DNA of 64,000 nucleotides from Escarpia spicata (Eukaryota > Annelida > Polychaeta > Sabellida > Siboglinidae), in contig OZ023211.1 of assembly GCA_963995525.1 (NCBI GenBank), positions 56,788,971 through 56,852,970 of the forward strand. The letters run 5' to 3'. Both the position numbers and the translations under genes were made by a program. Every line of letters starts with the position of its first letter. Position 1 is the first letter of the stretch. Of the stretch, positions 17,401 to 28,924 are shown in pieces. Below the pieces are notes generated by a model. It made no database searches. It worked only from the letters and a program-made list of their open reading frames with translations, and had not been told where the DNA came from.

Positions 17401-18910
17401 AAGTCCGTCTGACGCAGTAAGAAACGTGTTTATAAGTCAAATGTACACGCATGGTGTTGCGTGCTTCTTTCTGTTGGGACGACCGCGGCGCAGTTATGTT
17501 CTTGCTATCTGGCCGGAATGATAAGACATACTAACAGGCCACCGTTTGTTGTCCACTGGTGCGGTTTGTCAAGACAGTTTGCTTCATCATGTTGTTGCTC
17601 CACGAGTGATTGCATAAGACACTGGTTTTACGGGGAATGCTTGATATAACTACTAGGGATCGGAAGGAACTATTTAATTGACAGCGACTTTACTAATGCT
17701 CCTTCAATGCATATGTTAATTGACTGGTTCTCTTACTTATTGCTAAGCATGTTGTGACAAACAAGAGCCTAACCTCAACTGTCGGTGGGTCGTGCGATAT
17801 AGCGGAAGTGACATCATCAGTACGGTAGTCGCCACCGAGAGAAATATGTTTGGTAAGTCGACGGTTTCTTGTTGTTGAGGTGGCGCTACTATGTCATTCA
17901 AATCAGACCTGGTAGAAGTACATTTATTTTGTGGATAATCAAGTTAAACGAGATAAGCAAAAGTTATAATGCAATCTAGACAAGTTATCCAAGTGGTGTC
18001 AAACATGTAAATGATATCCAACTTACAAAATCATGATGTTTACTCGGAGGAAATTGGAACGTCGACAGGAATCTGACATGAATATCATGTTAGGTTTACC
18101 GCAATCAAAGAAAATATGATTTGAGATTATATAAACGATTGCAGACATTTCCAGGTATTGTGATTGGGTTATGCAGCTCTGTACATGATAGTAACACTAT
18201 TGTGTAACTCGTTCTAACATACGACATCTATAAACAGGTACCCGAATAAATAAGACACCTCTAACATAGCAATATGACATTATAGCATTATAAACCTAGG
18301 AAAAGTAGTCTCCAAAAGATAAGTAGTGCCAAACCATATACAATGGTTTGCGCCATTGCGTGGTCTTGGGGGCAGTTCATTCCCAAAATGGTGAATCCCT
18401 GAGTGATGTCGCTGCTTGGTGTGGCTACTATGTTGCTTGGTGCTCAGTATTTGTTTATATTTAGTTATAACCCTATGCACGTATTGGGTGGTTAGCAGTA
18501 TCTACAAAGGAACTCGTATGTAATAACATATGAATGACATTTACAGAGAACCCGCGACAGATTCTACCTAGATATGGGAGAGGGGCAGACATATATTGCC
18601 ACTACTGCCTCAAACTTGAAGCTGCGTCGTCTTCATTTTCAGAAAATGTGCCCCAAACCAAGTTGCATTTGTTTTACGGTTGAAGTCGAAAGCAAGTGAT
18701 TACACCAAAACTAGCGCTACGATCAACGCATTGTGGAGCCGATGGTGTCAGCGCGTAACACATATGTTTAAATCAAAACCCGAGGCTTGATTTTGCACTA
18801 TTTACTTATATAAAATGTGTCATATCTTATGTCACCAAACCAATAAAAAAATTTGGATTTTTTTTACTAATGGATTAAGATAATTAACCTATCCACCAAA
18901 TGACCCGTTG
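17401..18910. other. No gene recognised
   Basis: Unassigned, A+T-rich towards the right. Around 17815-17855 there is a TGACATCA motif and, 40 bp on, ATGTTTGGTAAGT (start codon next to a donor-like site). That could be a tiny first exon, but nothing else supports it. Confidence 0.35.
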
Positions 18911-19030
18911 CCTAACAGAAGATCGGTCAAGCCATCACAATGTGGACGCCGAATATTCGTCGTATATGTTTTGTTGAAATTCTGGCCCCGTTATGACAAA
19001 AAATAAGGTAAGGTTTTTAATGCGACAATT
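18911..19030 (+). repeat. Direct repeat flanking the TA-rich element, left copy
   Basis: CCTAACAGAAGATCGGTCAAG..ACGCCGAATA..TCGTCGTATATGTTTTG..GAAATTCTGGCC..TTATGACAAAAA. The same blocks in the same order and orientation recur at 20113-20260. Confidence 0.6.
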
Positions 19031-19156
19031 GTTTGTTGGTCTACTGTAAATTATTGTTGAATGTGACATGTTTTCACAATCACAGTCCATCGAAATAATC
19101 AAAAAACAATTTAGGTTTGTGAAATGTTGTACAAAAACTCAGGATACAAAAACTTT

Positions 19157-19443
19157 GCATTTATCCAGGCGTTAAATTGTATCCGGGTGATGTTTATGTG
19201 CTTATGTAAGGCATAATATCTGGCACCAGTAGATCGCGTAGTGATAAATAATATCCAGTAGTTAAATATGTTTCGTTTGTTGTTGTAATACAAGGGTTAT
19301 AGTTAGAGTACATAATTATAATTAGTTGTTTCAGATGTGTGACCAATTATAAGAGTAAGTCTCGTGACGTGTGCGTGGAGAGGAAACTGTTTTACGACAG
19401 AAACTGTTTATGTCTGTGGGAAGGAAACATTTTATAACTTATT

Positions 19444-19532
<89 letters not shown>

Positions 19533-19533
19533 G

Positions 19534-19622
<89 letters not shown>

Positions 19623-19741
19623 ATACATAACGCCTGGATAAATGAAAGCGTGACAGTCGTAGCTGGTGCTAAATACATTCCCCTAGATACGCGCACGCGC
19701 AGAAACGTCACCCGGATATTATTTAACGACCGGATAAATGT
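19157..19741 (+). mobile_element. TIR miniature element with internal (TA)n, copy 1
   Basis: Left end GCATTTATCCAGGCGTTAAAT and ATCCGGGTGATGTTT at 19157-19195. The right end, reversed, reads ACATTTATCCGGTCGTTAAAT and ATCCGGGTGACGTTT at 19741-19703. These are roughly 40-bp terminal inverted repeats around non-coding sequence with a (TA)n tract at 19441-19618. A second copy lies at 38139-38580 in the opposite orientation. Non-autonomous DNA transposon; superfamily not determined. Confidence 0.65.
19441..19618. repeat. (TA)n microsatellite
   Basis: About 178 bp of TA with occasional C or G interruptions, inside the miniature element; the sister copy has a shorter (TA)n at the matching place (38239-38282). 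Confidence 0.95.
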
Positions 19742-19925
19742 AATCGCGACAACGTCTCATTCACGGCGACTGTATCACACGTGGCGCCATCTAACGGTGT
19801 CATCTCCTCCAGTGACGTCTCATCCACGGAGACTAGAACACACGTGGCTCCATCTACCGTTCTCCCTAAGGATGGAGCGCCGCTCCAGAAAATTAAAATG
19901 TTAAGTGTTGTCACGTCTGTTGGAA

Positions 19926-19957
<32 letters not shown>

Positions 19958-20112
19958 TGTGTGCACGTGCGTACGTGTATGTGTGTTGGGGAGGATGCTT
20001 TGCATGTTCTACTAATGTAATGACCATACTATCAATATTATCAACAATGTTGGCCAGTCAAAACGACGACATACTGGATCCATCAGTTGTCCCATCCTTC
20101 ACGTGAGCTGGT

Positions 20113-20260
20113 GCCTAACAAAAGGTACGTCAAGCAATTAAAAAAGGGATGCCGAACACATGGTGCGAGCGTGCATTCCGTCGTATGTTTTGCGGAAATT
20201 CTGGCCAAAAACGTTTTTCTTTATGACAAAAACATAAGGCCAAGTTTTTAAAGTGACAAC
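20113..20260 (+). repeat. Direct repeat flanking the TA-rich element, right copy
   Basis: CCTAACAAAAGGTACGTCAAG..ATGCCGAACA..TCCGTCGTATGTTTTG..GAAATTCTGGCC..TTATGACAAAAAC, matching 18911-19030 with one ~25-bp insertion. A short TG/CG simple repeat (19927-19985) lies between the element and this copy. Confidence 0.6.
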
Positions 20261-21309
20261 TATATGCAGGACAGTTTTATTTATAAGATGTCACGCAGCA
20301 ATAGTAATGTAATTCATGTATATAACCGTTATCGATATTGGTGGCAATAGTCAGGGAGTCACGGAGGTATACCTTGCTTTTACGATATAAAGTTCGATTT
20401 GTAATTGATTCTTAATGATGTTTAGGCACTGAGTCCAAATCTGATGATAGCCAGCCGATACATCTTGAGCATTTTTAAAATTCAAAAATCAAAACGATTA
20501 ATACATCATGAAATGTTCCCTTTGAATATGTCGTCATCAATCCACGTTTCTGTTTCTGTTTCCCATACTGGCACAATATCCCGAAGGATGGCTTCGGCCA
20601 GTGGTGTTGTTCCTGTTTGGGCACATCCCTTTACCTGATTTTAAGTAGGCCTACTTCACACTGGGTGACTCCTCAAGGAAGGGGTGTCAATTTAAGCCCT
20701 TTCACAGGTTGTGAGTCTGTGGAGTACAAGCCGTCAGCCTCAGGCGACATAAAACATTAATTAAATTAGCCAAGAAATTAAATGTAACTTCATTGTTTTT
20801 TAGTGCTTGTATCAAGAGTTCTTAGCAGATTTCTAGGGTAGATCAACTGTTTCGCAACGGCGACAGCCCACTGTATACGATTTTGTTACATGGAATTTTT
20901 TTGCTACGTAGAATAATGCTTGTTCGGTTCACCCACTATGAATAATAATAATAAACAACATTAGGGGTTGTGCGTCGATGAATAAGAGTTCAACATTCTT
21001 GCCGTTTATGATTAATGTTCCTCTTGATACAACAATATGGCTTTATTAAAGTGTACCAATATCATTCGTGTTATATTATATTCTTAAATAGGCCAGGCAA
21101 CAAAATACCGATTTATCAACAGCACTTGCATTTGAAATTAGTTGGCGCGAAACTATATACAGTGTGTTTTAAATATAATTACTCCGAGATTTAGATACGT
21201 GTTTCCGCGCTATAAATGAAAACTATGATCCGAATCATGTCACATGAATATGTTGATGGGTGAATGGCTTTGTATGATGTATATAAATAATACATTATAA
21301 ACATCTTCT
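20261..21309. other. No gene recognised
   Basis: Unassigned A+T-rich sequence. A 64-codon frame at 20444-20638 has no family features. Confidence 0.4.
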
Positions 21310-24300
21310 TCTATACTTCAGCGAACCCTCGTAGCGAAGATGATCTTTCCATGGATTGTCGTCATTTGATGTGTGTTTGTAGGTGGCTTATCAGGCCAAT
21401 CTCAGCACGGCACAGCTTCCCACATTGAGAGCACAGCAATCCAGAATGTGTGAGAGTATTTTGTGAAGATTTTCGATGGTTCTAGTTTTCCTAGCCTCAA
21501 GCTTTTTGGCTATGTTTCTTCGCCTGTTGGTTTCGAATGATTTTGTCTGTTTTGGGTAATATACTGCCATTTGGTGCGTGACATAGCCTCAGATTCCCAA
21601 GTGTTCAGGTCAATGTTACACCTTTTCAAGGTGGATTTGAGTACGTCTTTATATCGTTTACGCTGTCCTCCTACATATATCTTCCCCTGACTCAACTCTG
21701 AGTAGAAAACCTGCTTGGGTAGTCTCGTGTTACACATGCGCAGTACATGGCCGGTCCATCGCAGCTGTTGTTGCACGATGATGGATTCAATGCTTGTCAT
21801 ATGAGCTTCAACTAGGACACTGCTATTTGGAGGTTCTAGTTAGACTTCCTGTTTGGTTACGTAGAAAAGTGCATTGTATTTTTGAGAAATGATTTTTTTA
21901 AATAAAATTCACATGCTGTGACATAAGTGCATTTGAGTAGGCATATTTTCATGTGTGATTGTAGAAGGTTTTGTCTGTAAAATGGTGGATTTCTAGATGA
22001 TTTGAATAAGCGGAATGATATTTGGCAGCAATTTGCCTGTGTGACCTGTTTGCTGAGTAATGCTTGCCGGCATTTGTAAATATTAACGGGTGTGACACAT
22101 ACAGGCATTTTACGAGAGCTAGAAGTATTGCTCTAAGGCTTTTCTGTAAGGTGTCCGTGTTTCAGATCCGTAAAGGAGTGCGGGAAGTACAACAGCTTTG
22201 TAGACCTTTAGTTTTGTGTCTGGTCTATTGTCTCGATTAGCAAAGACTCGGATTCGTAAGCGCCCGAAAGCTGAGCTCGCACATTGTAGTCGGTGTTGTA
22301 CTTCGTCATCAATGTCGTCATTCTGAGAGAGGTGACTTCCCAGATATGAGAAATGAGATACATTATCCAGAACTGCACCATGAACTTTTATCGTGGGCAT
22401 CGGGCTTGATTGTTTTAACGCTGGTTGGAAGAGTATTTTCGTTTTCTTGGTGTTCAACGTTAGCCCCATACACTCATATGTTTCTGTGAAGGTGTCTACT
22501 ATCTTCTCTAGGTCTTCTTCTGAATGAGCACAGACTTGGGCATCATCAGCATACTGGATCTCAATCTCACTGGTAAATGTAGTTTTGGTTTTAGCCTTCA
22601 GTCTCCTGAGGTTAAATAGCTTGCCATCACTGCTGTAAACTATTTTGCACACCAGCAGGGAGTTTTCCAGTCGTAAGTAGCACCATTGCAGCAAGAAAGA
22701 TGGAGAAGACTGTTGGTGCTATGACACATCCCTGTTTAGCACCAGTTTGGACTGTGAAAGGATCCGTGGTAGACCCATTGCTTAGTGTTCTTATCTGCAT
22801 ATCATCATGTGGAGTTGAATTATGTTGGTAAACTTTGCTGGGCAGCCATACCGTTAAAGAATCTTCCAGAGAGAGCATGTCGGTTTATAAAATCAAAAGC
22901 TTTGCCTAAATCAAAGAATACCATGTATAGATAAATATTCTGTTCTCTTCACTTATCCTGCAGCTTACGCACAGTGTAGATAATGCCTGTGGTTCCCCTG
23001 GAGTTGCTGAATCCACACTGTGATTCTGGGATGACTTCCTCAGCCAGAGATAGTAGGCGGTTGAGGAGAATTCTCGCTAGGACCTTGCCCGCTATTGAGA
23101 ACAGGACAATACCTATGTAGTTGCCACAGACTGTCTTGTCTCCTTTCGTGACGATGGTAACAATTGCCACATCTCTAAAGTCACTTGGGAGTTGTTCTTG
23201 CTGCCAGATCTTCACAAACAGAGTATGTATTCGCGACGTTAGTTTGTCTCCTCCACATTTATAAACTTCGGCAAGGATGTAATCAGGTCCAATGGCGTTC
23301 TTGTTTTTCATTTGTTTAATAGCATTTATCGTCTCTTCATATGTGGATAGTTCATCGAGTTCAGTTCTGATCTTGTGTTGTTGAATATTGTCGAAAACAC
23401 ATGGATCAACTGTAGAGTTTGGGTTAAGAAGATCCTCAAAGTGTTCTTTCCAGCGAATGTTAATGTTGGCTTGGTCCTTATGGAGAGTGCTTCCGTCCTT
23501 GGATCTAAGTGGTGTAGGCCCATTAGTTGAGGAACCATACATTGTCTGTAGTGCTTTGAAGACGGCATGAGTGTTGTTGGTATCAGCAAGGAGTTGTATT
23601 TCTTCAGCCTTCTTGGTCCACCATTGATTCTTTAGGTCACGGGTCTTTCTTTGGACGTCAGCTTGGGCTGCACGGTGAGCATTTTTCTTACATGTAGAGT
23701 TTGGGTCTTGTTGCCAGGTACGAAATGCTTTTCATTTGTGATCAATCAGTTGTATCTCAGCATCGTTTTTATCAAACCAGTCTTGGTGGTTCTTGGTTGT
23801 ATGTCCAAGGATTTCTTCACAGGCACTTGTTACAAAGTTCGTCGTGGAGTTTTTGGTTGATGCATTGATGGAAGATCTTTTTGCGGCACTGTCTGTGTTG
23901 GAGTCGTCGTTTTGTAGCGATCTTGATCACTATTTTGGTGTAGTTGAGTCGGTGATCTGTCCAACATTCATTTGCACTAGTCATGGCTCGATTGATGTGT
24001 ACGTCTTTGTCGTCCTTAGTTCTGACTATTACATAATCAATTGGTGTTGCCATGATGTTGTGTAGCAGTTCTTTTAACGAAAGAGAGTGTTTGTAATGAC
24101 AAGACTATGTTCCGCACATTTAGATAGGCGTAGGGTGCCGTTGGAGTTTGCTTTGCCGATCCCTTGCTTGCCAGTAGTGTCAGGCCATAGGGCATGATTA
24201 TTTCCGACTCGGGCATTAACGTCTCCTTGCAGGATTATCTTGGAGCAAGCAGGTACAGCAGACAGAACTATATCTATACTTGAATAACGTTTTCTCTATC

Positions 24301-24485
24301 CTCATCATCAGAGTCTAGAGTTGGTGCATACGTACTAATGACACTGACTGACTGATTTCTGTTTAACTTCATGTTGAGTGTCATGACTCGTTCACTGAAT
24401 CCGACAGGTGGTTCATGGAGACTGTTCAAAAGCTCTGGTTTGATGGCAAAGCCAACTCCATGAATCCTGCGATCGTCCTGTGGGA
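21310..24485 (-). mobile_element. Non-LTR retrotransposon with endonuclease, RT and C2H2 finger
   Basis: Read on the minus strand, the protein order is intact but frames are broken. 24480-24300: endonuclease part (DDRRIHGVGFAIKPELLNS, then VISTYAPTLDSDDED). 24250-24060: LQGDVNARVGNN..GIGKANSNG. 24053-23817: DYVIVRTKDDKDVHI..ECWTDHRLNY. 23542-22949: start of RT (NAIGPDYILAEVYKCGGDK, then GKVLARILLNRLLSLAEE). 22780-22630: TGAKQGCVIAPTVFSIFL. Near 22555: the catalytic-type motif IQYADDAQV. Then YLGSHLSQNDDIDDEV and LPALLYGSETRTPY. The C-terminal region resumes at 21800 (QLRWTGHVLRMCNTRLPKQV) and ends with a C2H2 finger CSQCGKLCRAEIGL..H..TH near 21450-21370. Multiple frame breaks and an insertion at 21830-22128 make it inactive. 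5' truncated within the endonuclease. Confidence 0.85.
21830..22128 (-). repeat. ~280-bp dispersed repeat inserted in the LINE, copy 1
   Basis: Interrupts the LINE between YRKALEQY and the C-terminal block, removing roughly 25-30 codons. It starts TTCTAGCTCTCGTAAAATGCC and ends TCTAACTAGAAC, so the ends may be short inverted repeats. Copy 2 is at 42615-42889. Both carry the same open frame (PVCVTPVNIY near its start), but base-level conservation suggests a non-coding mobile repeat. Confidence 0.7.
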
Positions 24486-24540
24486 AACATTACAAACACT
24501 TCTGTAGTGATTGTGAACACGTATAATGCAGTGAATGCAT

Positions 24541-25075
24541 AATAATAATAATAACAAACTTCTATAGCACCTAAATCCCCAGGAATCTGAGCTCAGAGGC
24601 GTAACATACAAGAATCGTTGGGCAAAATCGTTAACAGAGACAAACAAGATTCGTCATTAGAGCAAGGGACCGCCGAAGGTTAGGGTGGGAATGCAATTTC
24701 AAATAAATAAGTCTTCAGTTTTTTACGAAAGGTATCTATAATCTCAGATGATTTTAAAGCGCTAGGAAGTTGGTTCCAGATTTTGGGTGCAGCTACAGAA
24801 AAGCATCCTTGCTAATATTAAGTTTGGTTTTCGTAACAAAAAGTCGTTGTGAAACAGATGATCTGAGATTTTAGATAATAGAATTTACATACTTAAGAAA
24901 TGTTCTGGTGAAAGCTGAAATCACTGTCAAAGATAACATCTAGATTAAGAATAGTACCTTATGGTGATGTATCATTACCAAGCAATTTAACTATTATTAT
25001 TAGTTATGACTTAATTAAGGGATGTAGTGTATAAGCTAAACAGAACAGGGCCAAAGACAGAACCCTGTGGACATA
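24541..25075 (-). mobile_element. Internally deleted CR1/L2-type LINE
   Basis: Minus-strand remnants in order: PQGSVFGPVLFSLYTTSLN at 25070-25015 (RT block before the catalytic site), LNLDVIFDSDFSFHQNIS near 24940, then after a one-base shift VAAPKIWNQLPSALKSSE and FRKKLKTYLFEIAFPP with its stop near 24690. A 3' UTR follows with an (ATT)n tail at about 24540-24555. The catalytic FADD block and everything upstream are missing. It sits directly upstream of the LINE that ends at 24485. Confidence 0.75.
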
Positions 25076-25570
25076 GGCCCGGGAACAGGTGGCAACCCCC
25101 TTGAAATTTCTCCGGGGGGACATATATATGGTTCTGCCCCCCCATTAAATTTGAGCGTGAATGTTTTTGTGGCGAGCGTCAATGGCGGGTGGAAATCTAA
25201 ATTTTATGACACGATTAATGTGTATTTTTGTCGACTGAGAAAGGTGTGTGCAGTTGGAGGGCAGACATATGGTTCTCTGCCCCCCTCCTCCTAATAATAT
25301 GCGGCGCCGGGGCGAAACAATTTTCCAAACCACCCCCCCCCCCCCCCCCCCCAGTCTTCGGATGTCATCATTTCAGCCGAGACAGCGGAGTGAAGCTAGA
25401 GAAGGTAAATTGACAGGAGCGGCGCGACGTAAAAAATAAAAAATAAATTTCATTTTCAACAGCACTCCCCCCCCCCCCCGTGTTCCGATGTCATGAGTTC
25501 ACAGCCGGTAGAGTGGAGAAGCTTAAATTACAGTGGCGTAGCGGCGAAACATTTTCAACAGCATTTGGAA
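25076..25570. repeat. Dispersed repeat with two poly-C tracts
   Basis: Contains two similar halves, each with a C run (25333-25352 and 25467-25479) followed by CTTCGGATGTCAT or GTTCCGATGTCAT and then TTCAACAGCA. Similar phrases occur at 10590-11343 and around 56290-56450, so this looks like a member of a G/C-run-containing repeat family. No coding signal. Confidence 0.5.
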
Positions 25571-28224
25571 AAAGCACATATTTGTGACGAACAGATCTAA
25601 GATTGGTAGAAACGTTTTTGGACCAGGATTAATTGACACATCACATGCCAGAGGGAGAATGATAGATAGTTTAAAAGATGGTTGTTCACTAAGTTTTTGT
25701 GCGTGCATAGACCGAGACAGGAAATATGTAAAGCTGGGGTTTCGGCAAAGCTGATTTGTGCACTATTTTGAACGAATATTCTATATGATTATAGGTGTGC
25801 TAAATGTCATCTTCACGAGAGTAACGTTTATCTTGAAAAAATACAGGTATACATAAAAACATATCGTGACCATAAAGAGAAAACACATGTTGTATAAATA
25901 CTGAAATCAATGTAGACTTTAAAAGGCTTACTGAGATATATAATTAATAAATTGCACTGAAAATAACGAATTAGAAAGAGGTTGCAAAGGCCAAGACTAA
26001 GTGCAGCTACAGGGAAAGGAAAAAGCAAAACTCACGTTATAACGGCGAAATTGAGGACAGTCCGGATTCGATACAAGTGTCCATATAATCATGTGCAGAA
26101 ATAATCAAGATATTGTTAAATTAAATTATTTAAATGAATGAAGCCATGACACTGATAACATAGCAGCTGAATAATTTTGACAATAACATCGGCGGTCGCC
26201 TAGCAACAACCCCAACTGTTCATGTTTAGACCTATGCACTGACAGACGTAATGATTGATGGCGGGCGATAGATCTGCGGGTAGTCGCGCCGGGCTGTCGA
26301 TCGGAGTTCGAGTCCGATTGCAGTTTCGAAAAACATTAGCTGCTTTCAAAACCCTTGTTCTGAACACTGAGTGAGCGCTACGAGGGCCGTGTCCAGGAGG
26401 TACCAGTGCAGTACAAGAGGGCATGTTATAATTAGTATATTGAAGCATATTATAATTACTATTTTTACATTTATACACTCACAACACTAAAAGCTATACA
26501 TTTCTAATTGCACATGACGCCGTAATTACTGCCATCAGTCTTATATTGACAGCTAGACGAGCTAACACGTTTTCGGTTTTAATCGTTACGTAACACTTGC
26601 CCACAGACCCTCCACGTAACGCTTCGTCACGCTGACCTGGACACCTCCACCTCCCTAAGCGTGACGTACTATATGGATAACCCCCATAACTCCTTCATCA
26701 GTTAGAACCAATTAAATAGGCTAAATACAATAGGAAATAAAGCAAATTAAGAAATAATCATTACATGTCATTCAGCAGCATCGGCTATAAAATAAGATAA
26801 ATATGTATATAGTTTGCGTTAAAACGAATTAAATTTGGTGAAAATTAAATGAAAATTGTAATGTAACATATGTCCCGCTTCTATGTAATGTCACATAATG
26901 AATGTCATGGACTCCGTGGAAAAGCTCCGTGGAGCCTGCCAGTTTTTATAGCATCCACAGCATTATTGTTCCTGCGTCTGGTTAATATGAAGAGCAAACG
27001 TGCCCGGGTTGACACCCCTTTACGAATACTGCCAACGACATAAAGATACAATGACGTTGAAATTCCTAAGAGAATGTAATGGGGTGCGACGAACATGGAA
27101 CAGTGATTGTATATACATGTGTAGATACAATATATTTTGACAGCTCAAGAGAAAGGTTCTTAACTCCTCGTTCTTAGACACAGCATATACAGAAAGAGAC
27201 AAATATATATATATTTACTTTGGGTGTTATTTTTGGGGGATTCTTAGAAACAATCGGCATTTTATTTGCAGTGGATGGAATTTCAATTAGAGCTGTTAGC
27301 CTACTTCAAGCAATCACTCCTCACTTCAGAGTTTCGACTTCTGTCTTTCGGTGTAAGTGGCCTGACGCATAAACCAACCATCAGAATCGAGATTAATTGT
27401 ATAGTAGTTCTGTAAAACCACCCGTCGTATCCCAGTAGCGCACTTGTACTGTAAGATTCCATTGTTGCGCAAAACATAGCTCGAGTTATCACCCATCAGG
27501 ATTTACTCGGAAATTCGAAGAAAACAATTCCCATATTTGACGTACAAAAAACATCTCACATTGCTACGACAGTATTGTGGATAGTCTATTCGCAACAATA
27601 ACAGAATTACCATGCAAATGCACAAATTCTCACTAAATACCCTAAACTATTTTTATCCAAGTAAATCACAAAAGATAGACAATTTGTTCTACCTACCTAC
27701 GCAGAGAAACGAGAGCATGTATCCGGAAAAAACAAAAATAATTGATTATCCTGATAGGCCTACGTAAAGGTGAATATTACTGGAACGTGATCCCGTAAGG
27801 TGGCGCTGCAGTAGATAGTCGCGTATGAAAGTGACAAGACCCCGAGCGCCGACCTGGACAGTTTGAGTCGGTGACATCCCTGGCCAAGCCGTGTCTCCAG
27901 GCCGAGTGGTCGGCGTCACGAACCGCTTGAGTTATGAGTGCTCCGATAGCGCTCATATTGCCGACAGACGATCCGACTTTAAGTGTGATGCATTGTGCCA
28001 GCGATAACGGGCCATCTTGACCTCTGCTCGCTCCGTCTCACGCCCGGCCTGGCTCTCGTCTCCGCGCCGACGTTCGCCCCGGCCGTTGGCGGAGAACATC
28101 GTCGAAATGGAGTTCTTGAAATGTGGCCCGAAGCCACCCCAATCTGCCACTTGAGGCGGACGTTCAACCTGAAGCAGCCATCTCCGCAGTGACCCCGGGC
28201 TAAAGACGTTGTGTACGCCGCCAC
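25571..28224. other. No gene recognised
   Basis: Unassigned. A 9-bp hairpin CGTCACGCT..AGCGTGACG lies at 26625-26666. The stretch 27780-28220 is clearly richer in G+C, with overlapping open frames on both strands, which might mark an exon or a CpG-rich regulatory segment; I recognise no protein in it. Confidence 0.4.
26260..26325 (+). repeat. Possible tRNA-like SINE head
   Basis: GGAGTTCGAGTCC at 26303-26315 resembles a tRNA B box and lies in a 6-bp stem (ATCGGA with TCCGAT). The upstream GCGGGTAGTCGCG could be a degenerate A box. No full cloverleaf folds, so this is at best a SINE head. Confidence 0.25.
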
Positions 28225-28512
28225 ACAAGAAGGTTTAACATGATTTCCCAAGATTGCCGTCAAGAACAAATCGCAAATGGCAGATGGACAAAGAAGTAGT
28301 TGGCTTATTGAGAGTCCGACAGTTACCTTATTATTATTATTATTATTTACGTGTAACGTCCTCGCCCTTCCCACATACATTTGTCAAGTTTTCTTTATAC
28401 ATGTACATACACTCTATTAGATTTATACAATTCCGTGCCATCTTTATCGTCGTCTGTAAGAAAGAGTACTTTCTCATATATAATCGACACTGTACTTTCG
28501 CTAAAAGTACTT
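28225..28512 (-). mobile_element. Diverged CR1-like LINE, 3' end
   Basis: On the minus strand 28500-28430 reads AKVQCRLYMRKYSFLQTT, aligning with AKEQSRLDIRKFSFSQRT of the element at 28925-30408. The 3' UTR phrases GTCGGACTCTC..AAGCCAA..CTTC.TTGTCCA.CTGC and GGCAATCTTG are shared with that element. A (TTA)n tract interrupts it at 28330-28349. Old and heavily mutated. Confidence 0.65.
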
Positions 28513-28924
28513 CGTAAAAATGACCGTTCTATAGAACATTAATCGTACATTAATAATCGATTTAGCTTGTTAGTTCTGGCCTAGGCCTATACAATTTTAC
28601 GCATAAGGAATATACGATGTCTCAGCTTTCCCTGCTGTATGTGGATGTTCTGCATCACGTCGTGATTGTCATGTAAGTCAAAGGTATTGGTATCGTTAAT
28701 GAAACACAGACACACCTCGTTTATTGTGTCCATTTGTGGGGTCAAGAACAAGCGCAAGTAATTAAGCATTCGATAACGTCTGAAGGAATCGTGACCATTT
28801 CAGATTAAGTACTTAGAGTTTATGACATGTTGATATAACATATTATGCCTACTGTTCTCGTTGTGCCGCGAAGTAATAGAGTTCACATTCAGTCCATCTC
28901 AAAGTAGTTTAACAAGATTTAACA
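28513..28924. other. No gene recognised
   Basis: Unassigned sequence between two CR1-like 3' ends. Confidence 0.35.

Noticed and set aside
27880..27960. tRNA gene or SINE suggested by GGCCGAGTGGTC (A-box-like)
   Set aside because: No B box follows at the right distance and no cloverleaf closes.
28254..28517. 87-codon plus-strand ORF
   Set aside because: Antisense shadow of a diverged CR1-like 3' end, including its (TTA)n tract.
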